DNA from: Prorocentrum cordatum
Lineage: Eukaryota; Sar; Dinophyceae; Prorocentrales; Prorocentraceae
Length of the DNA: 64,000 nt
Reading direction: 5' to 3'
Assembly (NCBI GenBank): GCA_963575745.1
Contig: CAUYUJ010020270.1
Coordinates: 1-64,000 of the forward strand
The position numbers were made by a program, and so were the translations under genes. The stretch's first letter is position 1, and each line of letters starts with the position of its first letter. The notes beneath the pieces are model-generated. The model saw only the letters and a list, made by a program, of their open reading frames with translations, had not been told where the DNA came from and did no database searches. This document shows positions 30,851 through 42,734 of this stretch, in pieces.

Positions 30851-32240
30851 CGCATGTGCATGGGCCGACGTCGGCGTCGAGGCGGCGTTGAAACGAGCCT
30901 AGGCGGCGCGGCGGATAAAGTGCCCCTGGGAGTTGCCGCCCGCTTCCCGCTGCGAAAGGCTTGCGACATTGCCTCTATGACGGCGCCGTCGGTCGACTTG
31001 GGGGATATGTTTTCGGGGGGGGGGGGGGGGGGGGGCGTTCCCGAAGGCGAACAAAAGAGGCCCAGGGGCGGCGGCCGGTTCGGGCGGCGGGGCCCGCATC
31101 GTCGAGCGGATCAGCTGAGGGCAAGGCTGCGGCCGAGGCACCTCCGCCTCCTGCCCGCGACGCGACGAGGGGGCAGGAGAGGCGGCCGTGGAAGTAGTAG
31201 GGGGGGGCCGACGGACGATGAAGGTTCTTCTGGGCCCCGCCCTGTTCCGCCGCCGCCCGCGGGTGCCGAGCGGAATCCTGTTCACTTTTTTGGCGCTATG
31301 GGGGGCTCGTTGGCGGAGAGAGAAGTTACGCTTGCAAGACGGTGGAATGTTCTCGCGGCCCGAGAAAGGGGCGAACCGAAGCTGGGGCGAACCGCCCAGA
31401 ATTTACAGACAGGTGAATCCTGCGAGCGCAACGTCGACACTGTTGGCAAGACGCGCGAAGAGCTAAGCCGGCCTCTGCCGCTGGCGGGGGGGGGGCCAAG
31501 GAGACGCACATGCGCGCGGCATTTCATTGCGACCCGCGGCACGGGGCCCCAGATACCGCGGCGAGGGAATACCCCGGGCACGGGAAGGCTTGGCTAAACA
31601 GAGCGCAGAAAGATTTCACGCATCCAGGCGTTGACCCAGCTCGGCGGCGGAAGATGGGGGGCCCCACTAGGGCACAGGCGATGGCCGAGTTCAAAGCAGA
31701 GGGAAAAGGGGTTCCATGGGCTCGAAGATCCAGGCACGAACACCGACTTGCTTCAAGAAGTCGGCATCAATATGCCGCGACCCCCGGTCAAGTGCGCGAT
31801 GTCAGCCGTGGGCGAAGAGCTCCCGTCGCCGGTTGCGTCGCGCGGTTATGCCTACGGCGCGTCGGAAGAAAATTTGGAAAAAATGGTCGTGATGGAGTGA
31901 TTGGGGTGGGCGACGCCTTCGACATCGACTCTGGCGCTACGACTGCAGGGAATGCCGCGGGCTTGACTTGCGCGGCGTCCGCCGGAAGGCGCGGGTCTCC
32001 TCGCGCGCCTTTGAGGTTTCGAGACGTTGGCAGTTATCGGCGCCAGGAGAAGGGACCAGGGCGCGGCCGCGTTATAATTTGTTCACATACAACTGCCATC
32101 GATGTGATGACTCAAATCCATTCGCCGCCCCACCGAAGTGGGTTGCGGATATGTCCAGCGCTGCCCGCGTGTCCAGGCCGGGCGCGTAGGCCGAGGCCGC
32201 AAACAGTGAGGGGGCTACCGCAGGGCTGGAGAAGGAACGG
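30850..32240 (+). other. Integrase-to-reverse-transcriptase linker of the LTR element
   Basis: Low-complexity, Pro/Gly/Arg-rich frames with a G-run of about 18 at 31018. No domain recognised. Confidence 0.4.
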
Positions 32241-32246
32241 TGCCGT

Positions 32247-32940
32247 TTGCGCGAAATTAGCACGTGGGACGAGAGCGAGGCAATGGAGCTAAGCCAAGTA
32301 CGAAATCATACGGGAGAAAGGACCTCAGATATCGGCAGGCTCCTTGCTATCCTTGCCAAGACAGGAAGTTCGATGGGGCGCGTTGTATTTGATGGTTCTG
32401 ACGTCATCGATCGAGATAAGAATGCGGAAGTAAGTATACAAGTCTCGTCTTGGCCGGCAACCGCGCGCGCGAGCGAGGCCTCCGACACTTGGCCTCTTCC
32501 CAGGGCATGATATACAACAGGCTGGTGCACGCCGGGCGCATGCTCAGTCATTTTTGGGATGAACACCGACTTGGGTGAGACTACCTAGGGAGTCGTGGCC
32601 CGAGAGTTGGGCAGGTAGGCGTGACCCAGCGCGCCCTCTGCGACTAGCGTTATATGGTCATCCAGACGGCGGAGGATACTGGGAGAAACACTGCGAGACC
32701 CGCGTATTGTCAGAACCGTTCCCGTTGTGGCGTAGCTGCCATTACCACCCGGAGTGGGTGCTCATCTTGGTAGTGAACGCAGACGATTTTTTAAGTAGGC
32801 CGGGCATGCTGTCAACTTGTTGAAACGATGGGACCTCGCATTGAGTCTTTCTGAGATTGCACCTAAGAGCATCGATATGGACCCGCCTGCCCCGGTCGCG
32901 CGGTATTTAGGCTGCGGGCATGGACTCGGGAAGATGGATT
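32247..32940 (+). pseudogene. Reverse transcriptase remnant (copia type)
   Basis: Recognisable blocks: SSMGRVVFDGSDVIDRD (about 32369-32419), RLPRESWPESW (about 32578), LRLALYGHPDGGGYWEKHC (about 32641-32697), LVVNADDF (32767-32790) and ARYLGCGHGLGKMD (about 32898-32939). LVVNADDF corresponds to the catalytic YVDD box, with the aromatic residue and Val replaced by Asn-Ala while both Asp remain. Stops and frame changes lie at about 32510, 32580 and 32823. Confidence 0.75.
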
Positions 32941-33839
32941 GACTGGCGCGGCGATGATCTTGCGGCGCTGGACATTCCGCCTCCCAAGGCTAAGAAGGCA
33001 GAGGACGCGGCAGCCGCGAATTCCAGTTTCTATGATCCCGTTTCGGCAAAGGCTGCAGGGGCGACCCTGGTGCATACTGACCGATCTTACCCTGTTCCGC
33101 CTGGACAAAGCGCATGGGGGCGACGCGATGCCAACGCGAAACACTTCAGGCCATCATTGCCGTCGGGACCAGATCGGAGGTCAGTAGCGCGGCGGGTTAC
33201 GATCGATTACGACACCTGGGAAGTTTTAGAGGACCTAACAAATCTTCAGGGCGTCAACCGGGACAGGATCTGTGCTGACATTCCCGGGGGTACTGTGTAT
33301 CCCAGGGGAATAGCAAAGCTGCTGTGTTACCGCTCCGCCGGCGACGATGTTAGCTGTCTGGGGGGGGGGGGGGGGCGCGCGATCGGCTGCCCGGTATCGA
33401 CGCGCTAAGCAGGGCCCGAGGACAGATGATCTCATGCCGGACCGGCTGAAATGACGGAAGACCATGTCAGTGATACCGAAGATAAAGAATCCAGGGAGCC
33501 CCGCGTACCGGGGTCGAAAAGAAGATGCAGGTTCTGGAGCATGAAAACAAAGAGTTCTTCAGGTCGCGCGTTAAGCTTTACGCGGAGCTGACGGACACAG
33601 ATCCCGAGACATCCGCTGGCTGGTACTCCTTGCGGCCCTGAGTTGACTAGCTTGGAGGACGGGCAGGGTGGTCCCCGTGGAGAGGGGTTCATCTGGCCGG
33701 GTATGCCATAGCGGAATGTTTGGTGGTCGACGCTAAATTGGGTCCGGAGGAGAAAGTACCGGCGGTGGGTGGACGACCAATGGTCGACGACAGGTCTTCG
33801 AATTTTCGACTTCTTGCCCCATCGGGGGCGCTGCGGCCG

Positions 33840-34395
33840 ATAGCCGCGAAGGTACTTATGGAGATTCTCTATGGCGCGAGAATGGCCAGATACGACTTGC
33901 TTAGGGCAACGTGCACTCTGGCATTGCGTTACCAGATGGACCGAACAGCAAGACATATAACTCTTCCGTCTCGCATGCTATATCAAGGCGACTCTACGCT
34001 ACCCCGACACAGCGGCTCTACAGAGCTGCAAGTCAAGGAGACAGACTGCCACATCGCACAGTACTCTCGAGGCAGAGATTGCGTCGGCAGATGAAGCGGT
34101 TCGAGGGGAACTCCGGCCCGCGCTGCCCCTGTGGGAACCGCTGCTGGAAAGGTCCCCATGAGGCCGAGCTTATGGAGGACAACCAAGCAGTTGTGAAAGT
34201 CTGCAATGCCGGAGGATCGTCGAAGCTGATGCATCTGCCGCGGACGAATTGCATTGATGCCGTTGTGGTGGCGGAACAACTTGCGAGAGGTATCATCGAC
34301 CTGGCTGATTGCCCGACTCAGGATCAAGCCGCGGACGCTGGTTCAAAGAGGTTTGAACGGCCACTTTCGTGGGCCACAGTGATATGCCTTATTCA
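33840..34395 (+). pseudogene. Reverse transcriptase C-terminus and RNase H remnant
   Basis: AKVLMEILYGARMARYDLLRA (about 33847) and SHSTLEAEI in a second frame (about 34056) mark the connection and the start of RNase H. EDNQAVVKVCNAGG (34174), HLPRTNCIDAVVVAEQL and DLADCPTQDQAADAGSK (to about 34350) form the C-terminal RNase H of copia-like elements. Two frame changes lie between them. Confidence 0.75.
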
Positions 34396-34399
34396 GGTG

Positions 34400-36435
34400 G
34401 TCGCGCCGACTTCCTGGTCGGCGAGCAGCTGCGAAAGTTACGTGGAATCCCTCTCTGACGGTGAGAGCGCCCTATGTTTGATGCCCGGGGGACCTTTAAG
34501 CCGAAACTGCGGTCCAAGTCGCCAGTCGTCAACGGTGGGGACATCGCCGGGAAGAGGGCCGCGAAGAAGCCCAGGCGCTCGAACAAAGTGCGGCCCAAGA
34601 TTGACGCCGAGCCTCGTGAGCAGACGGATGCTGCGGGAGAATGCGACGGCGTTGCTACTGATGACACTTCCGATGCATTCACGTACCCGAGGGGGCTCTG
34701 GTTGGAATTTGGTTGCGGGCGAAATAGCAGATTGGGTGGGCATGAGAACAGCCAGATCAAAAGTGTACAGTGGCACGTTTGACAGAGGAACATGACATGA
34801 CTAAGGAAGCAGGATTCGCATTTGCCGCATGGAAGATCGATGATTATTGCGGTACTCAAATTGCGCTGTGGGGCTCGAATCCTTGTGCTCTTGTACTGGA
34901 GGCCCACCTTGGGAATGCGCGCGCGGAGTTATGTATTATCGAAACGGCGACGAGGAGGCATTCACAATATTTCGGGGTCACAGGACGACGTTTCGGATGT
35001 TGATCTGCGCATTTCAGGCTTGCGGAGAAGGTAATACAGCAAACTTGTATCGTATGTGTGGCATGGCCGACGCCTTGTTTTTTTATTGGCGTGGTCCTCA
35101 AGCACGTGGATACTTCATAACAAAAACGGCACGAATCGGGTAAAACTTCGCGGGTGCGCTCATGGCCTGACGACTTACGACTACGCAGGGACAAAATATA
35201 AAGAAGGTTCCGAGCATCGCGACACATTCTGCCATCGTTGTTGATGGGAGTGTTCGGACACGTGATGGAACGCGCCGGCATGTTGAAGCGCGTGGCAGGG
35301 ATTGTACTACTGTCGATGGTTACGCGGGCGAGTTTGCCAGAAGTGTACACGAGCTAGTCGCATGTGCCGCCGCTGCCGGGCACGCTGCTGCCGCCTCCAT
35401 CGCACGGGCCTCTCCTGGCCCGCGCGCGCCAGGTTGCGGCGACGAATCCGTAGACAGCAACCAGCCATGTTGATCAATATTTGATAGAAAGAAGTAGGAA
35501 CACATATTTTGCAACATGGAAAAATAGAAAGTAGTAGGTTTAAGAAGTTTAAGCAGTTTCAGCGTTGTTTCAAGTAGGAAATAGTTTCCCCAGCGAAGAC
35601 ATAACATTTCAATGCCGATTTTCGGGTTGACCAGGACGCGCGCTGCGAATGTGTCGCGCCGCAATGCATGAGGTTCGCAGGCGCGGGGCCGCGCTGCGCG
35701 AAACATGCGCGCGGCGTCGGGGGCCATAATTCAGGGTCGCAGCGCCGGCGTCTTCTGGTAGTCTACAGGGCGCCCCGCGGATTCTATGGCGCGCGGCGCT
35801 TTCTGCCGGTTGCGGCTTTTTGATCGGGGCCGAGCAAGTGGCGGGGCCCCGCCCGCCAGGCCAGCGCGCAGTTAACATGGGTGCATATGGGGCCATGCGC
35901 GGGGGCGGGGGAATTATTTCGCCGATTTAGAAACCAATTTCGGGGCGCGCCCCAGGCCCGCCGGGGGGCGCGCCGGTCGCGCGCGCCCCCGCCGCCCGCG
36001 ACCTTCGCCGGGGTGTTCCGTGGCACCGAGATGCAGCGGCGCCGCGGCGCCGGGCGCGGCGCGCGCGCGACGCCACGGAGCCGCAGACTACGGATTCCTC
36101 CACCCCGTGGCAAGACAACGCCAATGACTGGCGGTCATCGCGGACGCAGAGCTCGGACAGAGGGTGCGTGGAAGAGAACGAGTGGGGAAAGCGACGATGT
36201 CGCTGGACCCCCATCGAGATCAACGATTGCGGCTCAACCGCGTCCGCTTGGAATGGTTGGGTCGCTGTGAGACAAGGGCGCGATGCACCTGCGTCGCGCG
36301 CGCGGCGAGCCGGTCTGTGGCCGGACTGCCTGGCGCCGTAGGCTCCGACGCCTTGATGAACAATCTGGGGCGATGCCTAAAACAGGTTCGTCCGCCCGCG
36401 CAAGTGGAGCTCGCCAGGCTGGCCGCGACGGGAGT
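34400..36435 (+). other. 3' internal region of the LTR element
   Basis: About 2 kb between RNase H and the right LTR. 34480-34780 holds a Lys/Arg-rich frame (GKRAAKKPRRSNKVRPK). 34800-35600 is AT-balanced with AAGTAGG repeats near 35490-35580. 35640-36110 is very GC-rich. No further domain recognised; the GC-rich part could be a separate insertion. Confidence 0.4.
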
Positions 36436-36748
36436 TGTTTTGGACCCCCCCTCGCAGGCCCATTGATGATTCGCAGCGTCGTCGCAGCTGCTGCGAGTTA
36501 AGCGCGCGCGTCCGCCCGCCCCTCGGCCGGCCGGCCCCCCGCCCAGCAGTTCGTAGCTCGCTCGGACTTCAACGGACATCCGCACTCGTGACACCATGGC
36601 ATGGAGGGGCGCATGTCCCACATCACTTTCAACGAAGGTAATCCTGAGCAAGAAGCTTCAACCGTAATATGATGAGGAGTAAGGGTTACGACGCGAATGC
36701 CGTCGCACCTTGCCTACCATCATGGCCACTGATAAACCCGTAACAACA
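36436..36748 (+). repeat. Right LTR of the copia-like element
   Basis: Starts TGTTTTGGACC and ends CAACA; direct-repeat partner of 24022-24330. The next bases do not give a clear target-site duplication with the left side. Confidence 0.65.
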
Positions 36749-36763
36749 AAGAGCTCGGAAACC

Positions 36764-37082
36764 ACGTCATCGGCATCATCCGTATTATGATCATGATGTT
36801 CATTTGAATCATCACAACCATCATCAGCATCACCATCGTCATCACCACCACCATCATCATCACCAGCGCCGTCACCGTCATCATCGTCACCACCACCAGC
36901 ATCACCATCAGAAGCGTCATCAGCATCATCATATTCATCCTCATCATCGCCGTTGTCTTCGTTAACATCACCATCATCATCACCACCACCACTACCACCC
37001 TCTACCACCACCACCACCACCACCACCACCACCACCACCACCACCACCACCACCACCACCACCACCACCACCACCACCACCC
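36764..37082 (+). repeat. CAT/CAC microsatellite, right flank of the LTR element
   Basis: Degenerate ATC/CAT units (36764-36990) passing into perfect (CAC)n at about 37009-37082. Confidence 0.9.
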
Positions 37083-37570
37083 CTCACACGCTTCGTGACC
37101 CCATTGGGAACTCCGCCGAAGGCCCCAATGGCTGCGTCCGCAAGGCGTCGCCACGCCCCGTTCGCAAGGCGTCGCCACGCCCATTTTCGGCACACCTGTC
37201 CCCCATAGAAGCTCCGCTGAAGGTCCCAGTGGCTGCGTTCGCATGGCGTTGCCGCGCCCACTTTTGGCACACCCATCACACGCCCCGTGGCCCAGCTCCG
37301 TTGAAGTCCCCCGAGGCTGCTTCGCATGGCGTCGCCGCGCCCATTTAGCACACCCCTGAAACGGTTCGCGCCGTTACACAGATCCACCGAGGGCTCCAGA
37401 GGTTGGGCTCGCATGACAGTGCTTCCCAATTTTGGCAGCCTAAATCCTTTCGTGGCCCCCCGGGGAGCTCCACCAACTGCGCCGGTGCCAGCGCCCGCGT
37501 GGCGGCACTTCCCCATTGTGGCATACCGCTCACACGTTCTTGGGTCCCACAGGGAGCCCCCCTTCCTTCG
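37083..37570 (-). repeat. Roughly 85-bp satellite array, copy 1
   Basis: Five or six diverged monomers (CACACGCTTCGTGACCCCAT, CTCCGCCGAAGGCCCCAATGG, CGCCCATTTTCGGCACACC). Reverse complement of the monomers at 57650-58570. Longer ORFs here (for example 37326-38312) are satellite-encoded. Confidence 0.75.
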
Positions 37571-37574
37571 CCCC

Positions 37575-38410
37575 ACCTGCCTTGCGGTATTCACGCCTGC
37601 AGATGGTTGGGTCCCTCGGAAGGATCACGCGTATGGTCCCAGGCCCTGTGTGGGGGGCCCCGACGACTCGAAACACGGCGAATCAGATCCAGAAGCGTCC
37701 GCTTCCAGTGCAGCCTCTTCCCTGCTGGCACGGGGACCACGACAGCCGAAAACGCCGGCGGCGCGACGGGGGCAGGAAACCCCCAGAGGCGCCGCGGAAC
37801 CCGGTCGGAAGCGGCCGGGGGCCCAGCTGGCCCGCGCGCGCGCGCGGGGAGCGCGCCGCCCCCGTGGGCGCATTGTCGGCCAGGCGGCGGGGCCACGTCG
37901 CGTTTCCAGGATCGAACGACGTCGCCGCCGCCGATGGTGCCGCCGCCGCCAGCACCGCCGCCACAGCGCCGTCGCCGCCGACAACTCAGAGACGACGACA
38001 GGGGCGAACAGCTCAAGGGGAATCAATGGTTCACGTCTTCAGCGAGGCTCCCCAGCGAACGCGTGTGATGCCCGCCCTTGGCTATTCACCCCTGTCGCCG
38101 CCGCCGAACAACGCCGTCGTCGTCGCCGCCACCGCCTGGGCGCACGAGGCCCACGTAGCGCTCGAGGATCGAGTTTACAGGCCGAAGTTTGTGGAATGTT
38201 TCCCGCTTTGGGTGGCCTGCAATGCATTGAGATGCGGAGTCCTATTGGGGCCGTCTTGGACGTGTTGAGGACCGTGTTGGGCCCTTCTTGGGCCATCTGG
38301 TTGCCCTCTTGAGGGCCTCTCGGGCCGTCTTGGGGCGATTTGGGGGGCCTCTGGGGACGGCTTGGACTGCCGGCAGCCCGCTCTCATGAAATTAAAGATT
38401 ATGATAACAT
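37575..38410. other. Spacer with Ala/Arg shadow ORFs
   Basis: GC-rich, with CGCCGC runs at 37920-38000. The last 170 bp hold GGGCCGTCTTGGGGC-type repeats (see the repeat entries). No supported gene. Confidence 0.4.
38222..38372 (+). repeat. Degenerate TTGGGCCGTC repeat, block 1
   Basis: About eight loose copies of a 15-25 bp unit with core GGGCCGTCTTGG or GGGCCATCTGG. Confidence 0.6.
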
Positions 38411-38414
38411 CTTT

Positions 38415-38436
38415 CCTGATCAATTTTGGCTCGAAG
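38415..38436 (+). other. Weak spliced-leader-like sequence
   Basis: CAATTTTGGCTCGAAG matches the 3' two thirds of the leader with a one-base insertion; the 5' part does not match well. It lies upstream of the frame at 38426-39194. Confidence 0.35.
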
Positions 38437-39194
38437 CACGTCGGTTCAAGCCACACTCAGTGGCAGCTGTAATTGGCGCTTTTTGTCTTGTGCGCCGTCT
38501 TCGGAGTTCGGCTTCCTGAACGTCTCCATCGGACTTGTGCTTTGCCTCGCTATTGGCGTGCAGATGCACTTCGATAAGATGCCGAGCCTGACCGAACCGT
38601 CTCTCGTTGTTATTGGCAAGTTGTCGGTTTGCTTATCGGGACCATTGCGAGTCTGACAGAGGAAAAAGCGCAAGGCTGAGGGGGAGACGCGCAAGGTTAA
38701 GAAGGAGAAGCGCAAGGCTGAGGAGGCCTTGCGCCGCACAGTGGGCGAAGCTCGGCACAAAAAGGGCGAAGCGCAAACAGAAGATCAGCACACGAATGAA
38801 GAAAAAGAGATGCAGCAGTGGGCTTCCTCAGCTGCGCCCCTCTTGTTGGGATGCGGCTGAAACGGTCCATGTAGCTGCTGAGGTCAAGCCTGTAACTTTC
38901 TTTGATGGGCTTGGCACTCTTGGACTCGACATCGCGTTGATTGGATTTGCCAGCGCTGCATCCAATGCGAGCAAGGCTGCTGCGAACTGCATGAAAGCCG
39001 CAAGCGATGCGGGCAGGGCCGTTCAAGCAGGCACGAAGGGCGTGCAGTTTGTGAAAGCAGCAAGGGCAGCGCATCGACTCACTGCGGCAGCCACTCATGA
39101 ACAACATATTGCGGCCATCATCAATTTGACGCGCAATGAACATGATATCGCTGTTGCAGTTGCTGCAGTCGCTGAAGCATTCCATGATGCATGA
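38426..39194 (+). pseudogene. Frameshifted Lys-rich / Ala-rich helical protein
   Basis: Two pieces look coding. In one frame, 38660-38857 gives a highly charged helix (RKVKKEKRKAEEALRRT, HTNEEKEMQQWAS) ending at a TGA. In another, about 38880-39194 gives an Ala-rich helical part (VTFFDGLGTLGLDIALIGF, KAAANCMKAASDAGRAVQ) ending EAFHDA. Upstream, 38426-38656 includes a hydrophobic stretch (SIGLVLCLAIGV). Either an intron or a one-base shift near 38858 joins them; CTGACAG before 38660 could be an acceptor. Ala-rich C-terminal helix and function unknown. Confidence 0.35.
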
Positions 39195-39284
39195 TCAGTT
39201 GTCAACTTGAATTCATTAGAGCGGCCGCGCACTTCGAAACACGAGATTCCCAACATAGCCTCGAACAAAACGTGATGTCGGCAC

Positions 39285-39475
39285 CTTGGGGCTCTCCTCG
39301 GGGGCCTTCTTGCGTTCTCTTGGGGCTTCTCGGGGGCATCTTGGGCCGTCTGGATGTCACTTCTGACGCTTTGGAGCGATCATTGGGCGACTCGGGACTC
39401 TCTTGGACCGTCTTGGGGGCCTCTCGGGGCCCTCTTGTCCCGTTTTGGGGCCCTCTTGCCTCCAGAAACTTCTAG
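39285..39475 (+). repeat. Degenerate TTGGGCCGTC repeat, block 2
   Basis: Same loose unit as at 38222 (GGGGCCTTCTTG, TTGGGCCGTCTGG, TTGGACCGTCTTGGGGG). Confidence 0.6.
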
Positions 39476-39479
39476 CGGG

Positions 39480-41220
39480 AACACGCGAGAAGACTCGGGA
39501 CTCGGGGTTGCGGGCGCCTCGAAGAGTATTGCCATACTCCGTACAGAGAACTCTGAGGGACCTGAGGACATCATATTGCACTTCGTGCCTCGGGGCGCAG
39601 TGGCGGATTTGGAATCAGGGCCGAACACGCCTTCGGCAATAACTCCCAAGCGAAACGTGCATTGCGTTTACATTTCGGACCGACCTCTTTGGTTTCGAAC
39701 GCACGTCGAAGCTTCCATGCATCAGTTTGCGCGAGGGGGTCCTCACAAAACAATACAAGTCTAAGCCAGTGAATTTAGTGTCCAAGCCTACAATACAGTG
39801 CAAGCATGCAAGCATCGCAAAACAAGTCTAATTCAGTGTACACGCCCATAGTTGCCCGTCTCCACCGCTGGCGCTGTATTTTTCAGTTCTCAATCACACT
39901 ATGCCAGGCGCCGCTTCCCTGACAGAGCGACCAGCGGTCGCACCACGCGTGCCCGCATCTCGGAACAATATCATGCGGTGCACATTTGCACAGTCAGACT
40001 GGAAGTCTCAGCGCTTCGATGAAAGTGTACTGAACTAGGTTTGGCTACTGAACCCTGGTGCCTGCCACGCGTAATTGTGCAACTACGTGTAACTACGCGT
40101 AAACAAGTGTTGCGGAGCGCGCCCTCAAGGTGTGTGTTGCGACGCTCATTGCCGGCCCAGTCTGAACGATCGTCCACCCCTCCAGCAAGGCCCCAGACGA
40201 GGACAATGCAAGGCCCCAAACGACGCGGCGCCACACGACGACGATGCTCCGAAGGTTCTCGGCGGCGTCAAGATGACACCCGATTTCTGTTCGGTTGCCG
40301 TCGGTGGATTTCGGAGGCACCTGGCTTCGGATGATGAAAAGCCGCTCCAAGGAGCTCTCCGGACGCTCTGGAGCATCGAAGCGCTGGATACATTTTCCGG
40401 GTTCCGCGCAGATTCCTTCGTCCCAGTTCGAATATGTAATCATCTTGTTTTCGCCTCGAGGGAGGAAGGAGAAGGCTGTACGCAGTGTGGTCCGTTCGGC
40501 CGCGTCGCAGTTGGCTCGGTCGGTTGCTGTGTCGTTGCTGTGCCGCTGTGCCCTTCTGGGTCTCTTCTGGCAGATTCGGTTTCGGCCAGTTTCGAGTTCG
40601 CTGTCGGTTTCTGGCCAGCTTCCCGTGGTGCTGTCGGCGTGGAGGGGGACCGCAGGCCCCGCCCCCCCTGCCCCTCGCCACCTCCATCATTTCGCCTCGC
40701 CTCCCCCTCGCCTCCCCCCCTCGACCCAGGCGGCCCCACCCCCTTCGCCTCCCCCTGAGGCCTGCCCCGATTCGCTTCGCCGCCCTCCCGCTCCGCTCCG
40801 CTCCCCTCCCCCGCCCATCCCGACGCTTCTGTGGTCCCGCCATGCCCACCCCCCCCACATCCATCCACCTCGCCTCCCCGCCAATCCTGAGAGGAAAGGA
40901 GTCATGGCTGATTTGGACGGCATCGGAGTATGATACCTCCCCATGTTTTCGGTCCGCATGACGCGTCCTTGGCAGTGGATGTCCCCCCCCCGCCACCCTG
41001 TCCGCGGCACCACCCTGGCGCAAGGTCCACGATTACGCAGGCGCCCCCAGCGCGCGCTGCAGGAGGGGGGAAGGGATCAAGGAGCGAGGACTGACGGTCA
41101 AGGATCAACGTTTTTCTATTTTTGGGCTTGTTGGATGTTTCTTGGTGGCTTCTCGCTGCCTCGGAGGGGTCCCGTTTTGGAATTTCTTGTGAGATGTAAC
41201 CTTTGGAGCGATCCCTGTGC
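39480..41220. other. Gene-poor interval
   Basis: No supported coding region. 40630-40880 is strongly C/T-rich. Frames such as 40132-40758 lack a domain or coding bias that I can defend. Confidence 0.4.
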
Positions 41221-41224
41221 CAGT

Positions 41225-41960
41225 TGTCGTTAGAGGAGGAGAAGAGGGAGGAAGGGAGGTGAGCAGGAAGATGGGGGAGGGTGGGAGAGGGAGGCAGCTT
41301 GGGAGTGGCAGGAGATTCTAGAGGATGGAGGCGGGTTTTGGTCGGTTCTAGGGGGTTCTGGAGGCAAGGGGGCGGTGGGAGATGAAGCAGGGCGAGGAGG
41401 GGGAGCGACGGGAGTGATGGAGGGGATGGCAAGGAGGACGAGGGGGCAGAGAAGGAGGGGGCGTAGAAGGAGTAGGTAGCGAGGAGAGGGAGGATGGCGA
41501 TGACGACGACGACGACGATGACGACGACGACGACGACGACGACGAGGAGGACGACGACGAGGAGGAGGAGGAGAGGGGAGGAGGAATGGGGGCAGGCGGA
41601 TGTCAAGAATGATATACTGGAGTGGAGATGAAAGGATGAGAAAGGCGAACAGGAGGAGGGCGGACAGGCAGGAGGGGGAGCATGTGGCGCGACGCGGCGC
41701 GACGATCCTGGCTTATCAGCATCGGGCTGACGGACACATGAGGAGGGACAGCAGCACGATGATGAGGCGGAGGAGGGGGGAGGGAGAGGAGGAGAAGGAG
41801 GAGGAGAAGGAGGAGGAGGAGGAGATCGAGCGGGAGGAGGAGAAGAAGGAGGAGGGGGAGGAGGAGAACGAGGTGGACGAGGAGAACGAGGAGAACGAGG
41901 AGGGCAGGGAGGATGCGTGGCGGGCGGGGGCGGCACTCCGCTGCGGTGCGCGACGCTCCT
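41225..41960 (+). repeat. Purine-rich tract with (GAC)n core
   Basis: GA/GGA-rich strand; nearly perfect (GAC)n at about 41494-41570, (GAG)n around 41770-41900. The long Glu-rich ORF across 41600-42445 is driven by this repeat. Confidence 0.85.
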
Positions 41961-42734
41961 CGCTCCCTCATCCGCTTGCCTTGCCCCCTCCGACGAAAGG
42001 AGTTTCTGGGCTCTGTCGACCCTTTTATGAATACGTCCTCTGTGTCACATCCCAAGGTACTCGCCTCCGCGCCGCGGGCATCCGTTTTAAGCGTGTGCAT
42101 CAGCGTCAAGTGGTCTCATGGCAAACGTGGCAAAAGCGGGGCTCTGGCACGATGTCGGAGTCAGGGCGCAACAGTTGCATTGACTCGTGTTCTGGCGCGA
42201 CGTTGGAGTTCAAGGAATGGTGTTCTGGCACAGTTCTGGATTTTCAAACAGTTGGCTTCCAACTGGGCACTTCCCTCAGTGAACATGAATCCTTACTGGT
42301 GCCTACGAGAGGGAGCTCGGAGGGAGGGTTTATTGCAATATCGTTGATCAGTCGTGTTTTACGCTGGCCCTCCTCCTCCTCCTCCTCCTCCTCCTCATCC
42401 TGGCATTATCAGGCATCCGACGTCACGATGTGTTCCACAACTTAGCCTTGTAGCGGTCTGGACGGGGGTTCCATCTTGGGCCGTTTGTTCTTTCGTTCCC
42501 GGGGCTTGGTGAAGGCCCTTGGTCAGTTGCTTGCAGCAAGTTGTGGAGCCGTGCCAGCTCGGCATTCTGGTTGGAGATTGATCGGGGTGCGCACAGGAAG
42601 CTGTAACGTGCGACACATCGTGTTCTCAGTTTTGGGGGACGTACCATGTGATGTGCTCTTCCGCCTCGTGTCGTGATGTCTCTCCTCGTGTTCGTCGTCG
42701 TCTTCCTCCCTTCCTCTGCTTCCCTCCTCTTGCG

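Larger units (their letters stand above)
24022..36748 (+). mobile_element. Decayed Ty1/copia-like LTR retrotransposon
   Basis: 12.7 kb on the plus strand between two diverged direct repeats of about 310 bp, lying between an ATC array (left) and a CAT/CAC array (right). Inside, in Ty1/copia order: Cys-rich and coiled-coil part, aspartic protease-like part, integrase, reverse transcriptase, RNase H. All are broken by many frameshifts and stops. A primer-binding site could not be assigned; a short purine run (GACGGGAG) precedes the right LTR. LTR divergence suggests an old insertion. Internal homopolymers of G (27669, 31018, 33361) and C (28187) cause some of the frame breaks. Confidence 0.75.

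Noticed and set aside
41600-42445. 281-codon Glu-rich ORF
   Set aside because: Driven by GGA/GAG repeats; the non-repeat parts show no domain.
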